Shown here one piece after another: positions 31,782 through 38,910 of a DNA stretch of 45,113 nucleotides. A program made the position numbers and the translations under genes. Within the stretch, counting starts at the first letter, position 1; each line of letters begins with the position of its first letter. A model generated the notes under the pieces. The model was not told where the DNA came from, did no database searches, and was given only the letters and a program-made list of their open reading frames with translations. The DNA comes from a virus: positions 1 to 45,113 of the IMG/VR virus record IMGVR_UViG_3300032224_000207; one strand, given 5' to 3'.

Positions 31782-31993
31782 TGAATGAGAACTATCTGCC
31801 TATCTGTACCAGTTGCTATGGTGTTCGGGTTGAACCACAACGTAGACACATGGCTCGTCCAACGTGTATGTCTTGTGGAGAAACCTTGGCACGAAAGGTG
31901 CAACACACCATAGCTCCTATCAACAAGAGCAACTACATGCTCATCAGCAACATGGATGAACTTAAACAACTTAACCCCAAAAGGACAACATGA
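31781..31993 (+). CDS. Small zinc-ribbon-like protein (70 residues)
   Basis: Two Cys pairs are present: CTSC at residues 9-12 and CMSCGE at about 29-34, separated by a basic stretch (VRVEPQRRHMARP), the layout of a four-Cys zinc ribbon. A Lys/Asn-rich tail follows. Such proteins often bind nucleic acid or RNA polymerase, and short ones are common in phage early regions. It is coupled to both neighbours by overlapping stop/start codons. Zinc binding is inferred from the Cys spacing only. Confidence 0.6.
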   Translation: MNENYLPICTSCYGVRVEPQRRHMARPTCMSCGETLARKVQHTIAPINKSNYMLISNMDELKQLNPKRTT

Positions 31994-32199
31994 AAATGAA
32001 AGACTTTCTTTTAGGTATTGAAGATGATCTACGTAGTAAGGGTAACTACTGCTGTTATTGTTTACAGCCTCAAGATGGCAAGATCTCTTGCTGTCAAGAG
32101 AATCATTTTGTTCCGTTTGATGATCTCTACGAAGAAGATCAAAAAGCTTTGATCGCAGAAGTTACTAGCGAATACGAAGCTTGGAGCAAGACTCAATGA
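31990..32199 (+). CDS. Small Cys-rich protein (69 residues)
   Basis: A 69-residue protein with CCYC at about residues 21-24, a turn (LQPQDGKIS), then CCQENH (34-39), a possible compact zinc-binding knuckle, followed by an acidic helix (DDLYEEDQKALIAEVTSEYEAW). Its ATG overlaps the stop of the preceding gene (ATGA). It is the second successive Cys-pair protein in this operon and is not alike in sequence to the first. Function unknown. Confidence 0.6.
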   Translation: MKMKDFLLGIEDDLRSKGNYCCYCLQPQDGKISCCQENHFVPFDDLYEEDQKALIAEVTSEYEAWSKTQ

Positions 32200-32210
32200 C
32201 TGTGTACGCA

Positions 32211-32265
32211 AAGCCCGGCAAGCCTTATCCCGCCAGCAAAGCTGGCAGGGGCTTGCGATGGGCTT
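32211..32265 (+). ncRNA. GC-rich long hairpin (possible structured RNA)
   Basis: A nested stem: AAGCCC (32211-32216) pairs with GGGCTT (32260-32265), GCAAGC (32218-32223) with GCTTGC (32251-32256), CCC with GGG, and GCCAGC (32232-32237) with GCTGGC (32241-32246) around an AAA loop. This makes about 21 base pairs with small bulges, in a genome that is otherwise AT-rich. It lies in the 154-base gap between two early genes. It could be a small RNA, a transcript-processing site or a repeat derived from the host. I recognise no Rfam family. Confidence 0.45.
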
Positions 32266-32283
32266 CGCTCGGATTCTTAAGCG

Positions 32284-32331
32284 GGCGAGCCGCCCCGCAC
32301 CAGCGTGGGCGGGGAACGGCTTCGCCCTTTT
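32284..32331 (+). terminator. GC-rich hairpin with T tract (terminator-like)
   Basis: GGCGA (32284-32288), GCCG (32289-32292) and CCCCGC (32293-32298) pair with GCGGGG (32309-32314), CGGC (32317-32320) and TCGCC (32322-32326), with a ten-base loop and small bulges, followed by CTTTTGTTTG. A strong stem plus a short T tract is terminator-like. It sits 23 bases upstream of the next start codon, so it would cut expression between the first early genes and the rest. Confidence 0.5.
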
Positions 32332-32353
32332 GTTTGTTTACAAGGAGATAGTT

Positions 32354-32548
32354 ATGGAATTAGATTTAGTTGATGAGATGAACTGGGAAGACAGCGACAA
32401 AGTTGAAATCATTTCTTTAGAGGAAGCTGGTCTTGAAGAAGCTCCTTTAGCTGAAGAGACACATCGTCACGGTCATGTGTTTCGTAATGGTATTCACGCA
32501 TATCTTGATTGGTTCTTTGATGGATCAATAGAAAATGACGATTACTAA
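32354..32548 (+). CDS. Small acidic early protein (64 residues)
   Basis: The ATG at 32354 follows AAGGAG with good spacing; the longer frame back to 32258 runs through the GC-rich hairpin and is rejected. The product (MELDLVDEMNWEDSDKVEII...) is strongly acidic in its first half and ends in a HGHVFRNGIHAYLDWFFDG segment with three His. No family recognised. Its last codons overlap a possible 50-residue gene in another frame. Confidence 0.65.
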   Translation: MELDLVDEMNWEDSDKVEIISLEEAGLEEAPLAEETHRHGHVFRNGIHAYLDWFFDGSIENDDY

Positions 32549-32687
32549 TCACTGGTTCATAGAATCAAATGACTATGACGATGTTCTAGTCAACGTTAAC
32601 ATCCACACCCCCTTTGAAGAAGAAGGGGATAGCCACAAGCAACTGGAGCTGTTTACAGATCCACAATTTGAAGATGTCAGTTATTAA
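32535..32687 (+). CDS. Possible small protein (50 residues)
   Basis: A frame from an ATG at 32535, overlapping the end of the acidic gene by 14 bases. It encodes MTITNHWFIESNDYDDVLV and ends EDVSY, an acidic product. No clear Shine-Dalgarno is visible, so translation would depend on coupling. The codon choice and overlap are like those of its neighbours, but the evidence is thin. Confidence 0.4.
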   Translation: MTITNHWFIESNDYDDVLVNVNIHTPFEEEGDSHKQLELFTDPQFEDVSY

Positions 32688-32756
32688 TAACAAACTTCGA
32701 TATGGTCTTAGCAATAGGATCATATCTAGGCAATGTTGCCGTTGAGGGAGAAACAA

Positions 32757-33206
32757 ATGGATGCTCACATGATGTCCACTTTGTATGCTGCTGCTACTGA
32801 GAGTCTTGTCTCAGATGCTTCGGCTACAAGTACATTCGAGAAGATGATAGCTGTTGCGTTTACGCATAGCTCAGTTGAAACGTTTGCTAAAGACTTGAAA
32901 GACACAGAAAAACAAATCAAAAAAGACTTTGATGTTAGCTCTATGCCTGGTCCTTGGAGATCAGCCAAGTCTGTGATTCACGGTGCTATGAAGCTCAGCA
33001 TCAAACTCATTGATGACAACGGAAGCTATGTTGGTAAGACATTTCTTCAGAACAAGATCAAAGAACTGAAGACTCCCAAAGAAGAAATGAGTGCTGAAGA
33101 TTACGCCAACAAAGTTATTAAGAACTTGATGAATGTTCCTGAAGGCATGGATGCTGTCAAAGTGTTCAAGCTGGTCAAAGACTTTGTGAATGCGAGTGGT
33201 AAGTAA
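32757..33206 (+). CDS. Partner protein of the VWA/AAA+ cassette (149 residues)
   Basis: The ATG at 32757 is chosen because GAGGGAG lies seven bases upstream; an earlier ATG (32733) lacks such a signal. The helical product starts MDAHMMSTLYAAATESLV and has a TEKQIKKDFDVSSMPGPWRSAKSVI segment in the middle. Its stop overlaps the start of the HExxH-VWA gene (TAATG), and the AAA+ gene follows, so the three are translated together. It carries no recognisable domain; it may be a substrate adaptor or regulator of the VWA-AAA+ pair. Confidence 0.65.
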   Translation: MDAHMMSTLYAAATESLVSDASATSTFEKMIAVAFTHSSVETFAKDLKDTEKQIKKDFDVSSMPGPWRSAKSVIHGAMKLSIKLIDDNGSYVGKTFLQNKIKELKTPKEEMSAEDYANKVIKNLMNVPEGMDAVKVFKLVKDFVNASGK

Positions 33207-35002
33207 TGCTAACCAAAGGCATTGAGGTCATGAAGTACATACGTGCAAGTGCTGGTAGAGCTGGCATTTCCGTTGTATTTGAAGACGCTAACCAACCTAG
33301 GCATGATGGTAAAACTATCTTCTTGCCAAGGATTGTTACTAGTACCACAGACTTAGAACTCAAGCAGCTAATGGCATCAACAGATCACGAAGTGGCACAT
33401 GATCGCTATAGCTCGTTTGATATTCTAAAGAAGAAGAAACTAGATCCCCAGGGTATATTGATGTTCGTATGGAACTTCTTAGAAGACTCCAGAATCAACT
33501 ATATCGAAGCTATGGAGTATCGTGGCTTCAGGGAGAACTGGGATGATTGCAGCTCGTTGCTTATCGAAAACATCATTCGTAAAAGCAGCAAGAACACTGG
33601 TCCCATAGCAACACTCATCACAGCTTTACTTCATTGGGAAACAACTTTGACTAGTTCTGTCTTTCCTCGGATAGAGTTAGTTGTAAGCAAAGCAACCCCT
33701 GATAAAAAGGTTCTGGATGTTCTTAATAACTTTACTGATCGTCTTGCTGATTGTTACAAAATTCTGGATAAAGAAGTAGGTACTGAAGCAACATATCAGT
33801 TGGCTGTAGACATCCTCAAAGAACTTAGTGAAGAGTGCAAAGAAGAACTGAAGCCAATACCTGTTAAGCCTGTTAAGGGTGATGGCGAAGGTGAACTAAA
33901 AAAGTCTGGTGGAGAAGAAAAGGTAGAGGGAGAAGCCAAAGGAAAAGACAAGGGTGAAGGAGAAGACACCAAAAGCAAAGATGACGAATACAAAGTCATT
34001 GAGCTAAAAATCACAGAAGAAGAGTTAGAGGCTTATTCTTTGTCTATGCACAACGAAAGTGGTGAAGACATGGGTAAAGTCGGTATTAACTTTGAACCTG
34101 TAAAAACAAAAGATGGTTGGGATCTAACTGACTACGATAAATACATCGTTGTTGATTATCCTAAAAACACAAGCCCTGCTGATTACTTTTTGGCTCTCAA
34201 AACAACTTCTTTTCTTTCTGAATACCGAAAACTTGTTGAACCAGAACTTGTCTCACAAGAGAATTTTGCTCAACAAGTACGCAGGTTGATTCAAATAAAA
34301 GCAAAAGTGCAACGACAGTACGGTGTCAAGAAAGGCAAACTAGATCAATCTAGGTTGTCTCGTATCTGTTTTGATGCACCAGGGTTCAATGAACGTGTGT
34401 TTAAGAACAAAATTGACAATAAAACGCTTGATGCAGCTATCACGGTACTCGTAGATATGTCTGGGTCTATGCAAGGAATGAAAGCGTACTACGCTCTTGC
34501 TTCTACTTTATTGGTTAATGAAGTTTGTTCAACTCTAAACATACCTCTTGAAATTGTTGGTTTTACTGACGGAAAAATTAATTCATATACTGATTGGTGT
34601 CCAGTCATGTATATTTACAAAAGTTTTTCTGATTTAAAAGTTGACTCAGATCATCTAAAAAAGTATTTCCAAGTAAGTAGTCAGTGGATGACAGGTAATC
34701 CTGACGGTGAAAACATTCTTTGGGCGCATGATCGACTGATTAGACGCAAAGAGAAGAAAAAGCTATTGGTTGTTATGTCTGATGGCAGTCCAGCAGCTTC
34801 TAAATCATCTTCAGGTATTGGTAGATTTACAGAGAAAGTAATCAGAGAAATAGAAGCTGCAAAGATTGTTGACATCTATGGTTTGGGTTTGTGTAGTAAA
34901 GAAGTACAGATTTACTACAAAGCACACAGCGTAGTCAATCAACCGCAAGAAATACCAAGCAAGTTGTTAGAACTCATAGAAAGGAAGATCATTAATGTCT
35001 GA
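33206..35002 (+). CDS. VWA-domain protein with HExxH motif (CobT-like / metalloprotease-VWA)
   Basis: A 598-residue protein. The N-terminal part has DHEVAHDR (HExxH at 61-65) and FLEDSRIN with Glu93 about 28 residues later, the pattern of a gluzincin-type zinc protease or a CobT-like N-terminus. Residues about 220-262 are a Lys/Glu/Gly low-complexity linker. The C-terminal VWA domain has the MIDAS motif DMSGS (417-421) and a FTDG turn. The next gene encodes a MoxR/CobS-like AAA+ ATPase, the usual partner of VWA proteins, and the genes overlap by eight bases. The pair probably acts as an ATP-driven remodelling or metal-insertion machine; the target is unknown. Confidence 0.75.
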   Translation: MLTKGIEVMKYIRASAGRAGISVVFEDANQPRHDGKTIFLPRIVTSTTDLELKQLMASTDHEVAHDRYSSFDILKKKKLDPQGILMFVWNFLEDSRINYIEAMEYRGFRENWDDCSSLLIENIIRKSSKNTGPIATLITALLHWETTLTSSVFPRIELVVSKATPDKKVLDVLNNFTDRLADCYKILDKEVGTEATYQLAVDILKELSEECKEELKPIPVKPVKGDGEGELKKSGGEEKVEGEAKGKDKGEGEDTKSKDDEYKVIELKITEEELEAYSLSMHNESGEDMGKVGINFEPVKTKDGWDLTDYDKYIVVDYPKNTSPADYFLALKTTSFLSEYRKLVEPELVSQENFAQQVRRLIQIKAKVQRQYGVKKGKLDQSRLSRICFDAPGFNERVFKNKIDNKTLDAAITVLVDMSGSMQGMKAYYALASTLLVNEVCSTLNIPLEIVGFTDGKINSYTDWCPVMYIYKSFSDLKVDSDHLKKYFQVSSQWMTGNPDGENILWAHDRLIRRKEKKKLLVVMSDGSPAASKSSSGIGRFTEKVIREIEAAKIVDIYGLGLCSKEVQIYYKAHSVVNQPQEIPSKLLELIERKIINV

Positions 35003-36119
35003 AACAGAAACAAAGTCAAAGGTCGAAGACCTTGTTAAATCAAAAATCAAAGAGGCAATGGAAAAGCGTAAAGTCTCAACAACAGACACAACAACATACG
35101 ACATAGCTTCTGATACCTATGTGACTGAAACACCAACAGCTCCTGTAATAACACGACCTGAACTCAAACCAGGTCAAATCTATTTCTCTGACTTGTTCAA
35201 AGAAATTTGGATTATTGACAAGGAAGACTTTGGTGTCACGATGTTTCATGAAACTACTTGGGATGAACGTATCGCTTCATTTGTTCCTAGTATCAATCCT
35301 ACTTATGTCATTGACAAAGACTTGGCTGCAAACGTTTTAAGAGCATGGGAGTTAAATGAAAGAGTACTCTGTTACGGGCCTACGGGGGCTGGTAAATCTA
35401 GTCTTATTGAGCAGCTTTGTGCTCGTACTGGTCGCCCTTTCGTTCGGGTTAATTGTACTGGGGACATGGATACCTCAATGATCTTTGGTCAATTGACAGC
35501 TAAAAGCGGTTCAACAATCTGGGTAGATGGTGCTGTAACAGAAGCTGTACGTTATGGTGCTGTATTCGCTTGGGACGAGTGGGACGTAACTCCTCCAGAG
35601 ATCTCTATGGGTCTTCAGTGGCTCTTAGAGGACGATGGCAAACTCTTCTTGAAAGAAATGCCTGGTAGTACCAAAGACAAACAGATTGTCCCTCACGAGC
35701 ATTTCCGTATCGTAGCTATTGGCAACACACAAGGTCAAGGCGATGATACAGGAGCACATGCTGGTACTAACGTTCAAAACTCTGCAACACTTGACCGTTT
35801 TGGTACTGCTGTTTACGTTGATTACCTTGATGCTTCTATCGAAGAAACAATGTTGACCAACAGGTATCCAGACACAATTACCAAGAAAACAGCCAAAGAG
35901 CTTGTCAAACTTGCTAACTTGATTCGTCAAGGTTACAAAGCAGCTCAGTTCAATCTAACAATGTCTCCACGTTCATTGTTTAGCATCTGCAACAAAGTTT
36001 CTTTTGGGATGACTTTAAGAACTGCATTCAATCTTGTTTACCTGAACAAGCTAAACGACACACAGCGTAAGGTTGCTGACGAGTTGTTTACCAAGATCTA
36101 CGGTAACAAAGAATTCTAA
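34995..36119 (+). CDS. MoxR/CobS-type AAA+ ATPase
   Basis: A 374-residue protein. An N-terminal helical tail (1-50) is followed by an AAA+ core with Walker A GPTGAGKS (128-135), Walker B VFAWDEWD (190-197), sensor-1 AIGNTQG, and an Arg finger region TLDRFG. This is close in pattern to CobS, the ATPase of aerobic cobaltochelatase, and to phage CobS-like proteins. No cobalamin genes are nearby. The gene overlaps the VWA gene by eight bases and is followed by a terminator-like hairpin. A role in host or virion protein remodelling with the VWA partner is most likely. Confidence 0.8.
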   Translation: MSETETKSKVEDLVKSKIKEAMEKRKVSTTDTTTYDIASDTYVTETPTAPVITRPELKPGQIYFSDLFKEIWIIDKEDFGVTMFHETTWDERIASFVPSINPTYVIDKDLAANVLRAWELNERVLCYGPTGAGKSSLIEQLCARTGRPFVRVNCTGDMDTSMIFGQLTAKSGSTIWVDGAVTEAVRYGAVFAWDEWDVTPPEISMGLQWLLEDDGKLFLKEMPGSTKDKQIVPHEHFRIVAIGNTQGQGDDTGAHAGTNVQNSATLDRFGTAVYVDYLDASIEETMLTNRYPDTITKKTAKELVKLANLIRQGYKAAQFNLTMSPRSLFSICNKVSFGMTLRTAFNLVYLNKLNDTQRKVADELFTKIYGNKEF

Positions 36120-36135
36120 AACCACAAAACCACAA

Positions 36136-36165
36136 GGCTCTCCTACGGGAGAGTCTTCTATTTTG
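36136..36165 (+). terminator. Hairpin after the AAA+ gene
   Basis: GGCTCTCC (36136-36143), a three-base loop and GGGAGAGTC (36147-36155) form a stem with one G-T pair, followed by TTCTATTTT. It ends about 10 bases before the primase start codon, so it probably weakens rather than stops transcription into the replication genes. Confidence 0.55.
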
Positions 36166-36175
36166 GGCTTTAACT

Positions 36176-36967
36176 ATGATCAAACACAAAATACTTCTTG
36201 ACAACACTCCGTCTGTGGTAGGACAGCAGATACACATCAATCACATTGACTGTGAAGCAGGTGTAGATACTAAACGTAGGCTGTACATCAAACGTGAAGC
36301 TACTGCAATTGTGGCGTATTGTCACCATTGCAATCAAAAAGGTTTTGTTAAGCACGGTGACGACAGATTGTCTACCTGGATCAACAAACCAGCAGCGGCT
36401 GCTACTAGTAACACTAAGCCTGTTATAGCTTCTCTTACAACTGAAGGTAAGGTATGGCTGCACAGTCACTATTGCGACACAACAAACAGCAGCTTCAACG
36501 GCATAGCAGGGGAGCGACACAAAGTCGCTCTCACACTACACGACACAGACAACCAGCCAATAGGCTGGCAGATCAGGAACCTTGCACCTAACGCAACACC
36601 CAAGTACACAACACACTACACCAACAGCAGCTCCAAAGGAAATGCAGCTTGGTTTAAAGGTAACAACACGCTAGTGATAACCGAAGACTATCTCAGTGCT
36701 TGGCGAGTTAACTACGACACAGGTTATACATCTGTGGCGTTACTAAGAACAGCACTGTCAGATAAAACGCTAAGACAAATACACGACTCGAACTTTGAGT
36801 ACGTTGTTATTTGGCTAGATCCCGATGAAGCAGGTGTACAAGGAGCAGCAAAGGCATACAAGAAACTAAACCACTTCCTACCATCAACAACAAAGATTAT
36901 CGTGCTTGGCATAGATAAAGAACCCAAACAATGCACACCAGCAGAGCTGGAAAGCATACTCATTTAA
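36176..36967 (+). CDS. DNA primase (zinc-binding + TOPRIM)
   Basis: A 263-residue primase-only protein. The N-terminal zinc motif is of HxxC...CxxC type (His23, Cys26, Cys49, Cys52), and the TOPRIM domain has LVITEDYLSAWR with catalytic Glu170 and VVIWLDPDEAG with Asp215/Asp217. Primases make RNA primers for lagging-strand synthesis. In T7 the primase is fused to the helicase; here the helicase is a separate gene 218 bases downstream. Length matches the primase half of T7 gp4. Confidence 0.8.
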   Translation: MIKHKILLDNTPSVVGQQIHINHIDCEAGVDTKRRLYIKREATAIVAYCHHCNQKGFVKHGDDRLSTWINKPAAAATSNTKPVIASLTTEGKVWLHSHYCDTTNSSFNGIAGERHKVALTLHDTDNQPIGWQIRNLAPNATPKYTTHYTNSSSKGNAAWFKGNNTLVITEDYLSAWRVNYDTGYTSVALLRTALSDKTLRQIHDSNFEYVVIWLDPDEAGVQGAAKAYKKLNHFLPSTTKIIVLGIDKEPKQCTPAELESILI

Positions 36968-36976
36968 AGGAAACAA

Positions 36977-37195
36977 ATGAGCAATTTTAACAAACCAACC
37001 AACCCACCAGCATTTCCAAATGCTCATTACCACAACGTATCTGGTATGACCTTGCTTGATTACTTTGCGGCAAGGGCTATGCAAGGCATGTATGCAAACG
37101 GTTCTTTTCCAACAGGAATCATGTTGGATACAGCAAAAGAAGCCTATGAAATGGCAGACGCAATGTTGAAAGCGAGAGAAACTAATGGACTATGA
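36977..37195 (+). CDS. Small conserved-type protein between primase and helicase (72 residues)
   Basis: A 72-residue protein with GMTLLDYFAARAMQGMYANG (about 23-42) and a C-terminal AYEMADAMLKARE helix (56-68), a combination I recall from many small proteins of phages and prophages. The ATG follows AAAGGAAAC. The last ten codons overlap the helicase start. The location between primase and helicase is unusual; it may be an accessory of the primosome. Confidence 0.6.
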   Translation: MSNFNKPTNPPAFPNAHYHNVSGMTLLDYFAARAMQGMYANGSFPTGIMLDTAKEAYEMADAMLKARETNGL

Positions 37196-38450
37196 CGTTC
37201 TCTACCTTTGCTCTCAAAGCAAAGAGAACCTTACCAAGTACAGGCGGTACATCAAACCGCATGTAGTGGTCAAAGAAACCAATGTCATCCTAGATGGCAT
37301 GGACAAATACTACAAAACATTCCCAGGGGTAACTGAGTTCAACTGGGAATCTTTCTCTGCGTTCCTAATAGCAGATCAAAGCAAACGACTTACAGATGAC
37401 TCAATCGTCAAGCTCCGCATGACATTGACCAAAGCTAAGACGTTTGTCCCACACCATGCACACGAAGAAGTGGTCAAGACTCTCATAGAGTTGGACTACC
37501 TTGCTCAGATCATGGAGGAATGTGAGAAGGTCAAGGAAGGCTCTAGCGACCTTGAACACGTACACATACTTGCAACCAATGCTCTTAAAGATGTGGAGAG
37601 ATACATTGAAAAAGATGAGTTGTTTGTTTCTGCTGATCTTAGTGTTATTGCAGATAGGATTAGTTCTTCTGGTTATGAATGGCGCTTGGATGTACTTAAT
37701 CGTTCTTTGGGTCCCTTACGTACTGGCAACTTTGTCATTGTCGCTGCTCGTGTGGAAGTAGGTAAGACAACGTTCTTAGCTAGTGAGGTCAGTTACCTTG
37801 CACAGCAGCTACCTAAAGACAGACCTGTTGTATGGGTCAACAACGAGGAGGAATCTTCTGTTGTGTTTTTCAGGATTGTTCAAGCTGCACTTGGTAAAGA
37901 ATCTAAAACAATTATTGCTGACTCTAAGACAGCAATGACTGAGTACACAACTCTCATGGGTGGTAACAAAGACAAGATACGTGTTACTAAGGACATGAAT
38001 CACGTTCGTGACTTAGAGACATTGTTCCGTGAGGTTAACCCTGGCTTGATTGTGTTTGACCAGCTTGACAAAGTAGATGGCTTTAACAAGTCTGACGACA
38101 GAGAAGACATCAAGCTTGGCAAGATCTACAAGTGGGCAAGAGAACTTGCTAGAAACTATGGCCCAGTTATTGCTGCATCACAGTTGTCTGCAACAGCAGT
38201 AGACATGAAAGACCCTCCGTTTATTGGCTTAGACGCTTTGCGTGGCTCTAAGACTGACAAACCAGGTGAGGCTGACGTAGTAATCACAATTGGCAAATAC
38301 AAAGAACCCAAAAGTCCAGAGGAAGAAATGATCCGCACAATCAATGTTCCTAAGAACAAACTACCTGGTGGTGGTGCTAAGCACATGGAGTCCGAACGTC
38401 ATGGTCAGTTCCTAGTAACTATTGACCCTATTCGTGCAAGGTATGAGTGA
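37185..38450 (+). CDS. DnaB/gp4-type replicative DNA helicase
   Basis: A 421-residue RecA-fold helicase. An N-terminal helical part (1-145) precedes the ATPase: LGPLRTGNFVIVAARVEVGKTTF with Walker A 188-195, WVNNEEE (about 218-223, catalytic Glu), Walker B LIVFDQLD (Asp292), and AASQLSATAVD plus an ALRGSKTDKPGEADVV segment typical of DnaB/T7 gp4. It lacks a primase domain. It unwinds the replication fork together with the primase encoded upstream. Its end overlaps the start of the nucleotidyltransferase-like gene. Confidence 0.85.
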   Translation: MDYDVLYLCSQSKENLTKYRRYIKPHVVVKETNVILDGMDKYYKTFPGVTEFNWESFSAFLIADQSKRLTDDSIVKLRMTLTKAKTFVPHHAHEEVVKTLIELDYLAQIMEECEKVKEGSSDLEHVHILATNALKDVERYIEKDELFVSADLSVIADRISSSGYEWRLDVLNRSLGPLRTGNFVIVAARVEVGKTTFLASEVSYLAQQLPKDRPVVWVNNEEESSVVFFRIVQAALGKESKTIIADSKTAMTEYTTLMGGNKDKIRVTKDMNHVRDLETLFREVNPGLIVFDQLDKVDGFNKSDDREDIKLGKIYKWARELARNYGPVIAASQLSATAVDMKDPPFIGLDALRGSKTDKPGEADVVITIGKYKEPKSPEEEMIRTINVPKNKLPGGGAKHMESERHGQFLVTIDPIRARYE

Positions 38451-38910
38451 AAAATACACATTTGGTTGGTCAGATTATTCAATGGGAATACGCACAATGA
38501 CAAGTCCTGCAATTTCAAAAGTAGAAGAAGCTTTAATAAAAACAGAATTACACCTTCATAATCCGTTTGAGAACAACGTTCTTAAGATAGCTTATGTTGG
38601 CAGCAGGGTAACTTGTGTGCCAGCTCCTACGGATACAGATGAAGACGTATTGATTCTTACAGACAAACTAGGTGAGTTTGTTAGAGGTTGTAACAAAGCA
38701 GGATTTAAAGACAGTGGGTCTTATACAGGACCTGCATTTCATTCTTTAAGACACGGAGAAGTTAATTTAATCATTACAGACAGCGAGGAGTTTTACGATA
38801 AGTTTATGCTTGCAACTCATGTGTGCAAGTCCCTAAACGTGCTAGACAAACAACACAGAATCATTGTGTTTCAATCAATTCTTTATGGAAAGGCCTATGG
38901 AAAACCATGA
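38443..38910 (+). CDS. Nucleotidyltransferase-like protein
   Basis: About 155 residues from the ATG at 38443, which overlaps the helicase stop; an ATG at 38497 with a weak upstream GGGA is an alternative. The motif IAYVGSRVTCVPAPTDTDEDVLIL (GSxV...DxDxDVLI) is the GS-DxD core of the MNT/KNT-type nucleotidyltransferase fold. Members transfer nucleotides to small molecules, RNA or protein. The surrounding replication genes do not reveal a substrate. Its stop overlaps the polymerase start. Substrate and activity are unproven. Confidence 0.6.
   Translation: MSEKYTFGWSDYSMGIRTMTSPAISKVEEALIKTELHLHNPFENNVLKIAYVGSRVTCVPAPTDTDEDVLILTDKLGEFVRGCNKAGFKDSGSYTGPAFHSLRHGEVNLIITDSEEFYDKFMLATHVCKSLNVLDKQHRIIVFQSILYGKAYGKP

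Noticed and set aside
32674-32745. 23-codon frame (MSVINNK...)
   Set aside because: Very short, overlaps the possible 50-residue gene and lacks a Shine-Dalgarno.
33206-36119. True cobalamin biosynthesis (CobS/CobT) genes
   Set aside because: The AAA+ and VWA partners resemble CobS/CobT, but no other cobalamin gene or cobaltochelatase large subunit is present and the VWA protein has an HExxH; the role is left open.
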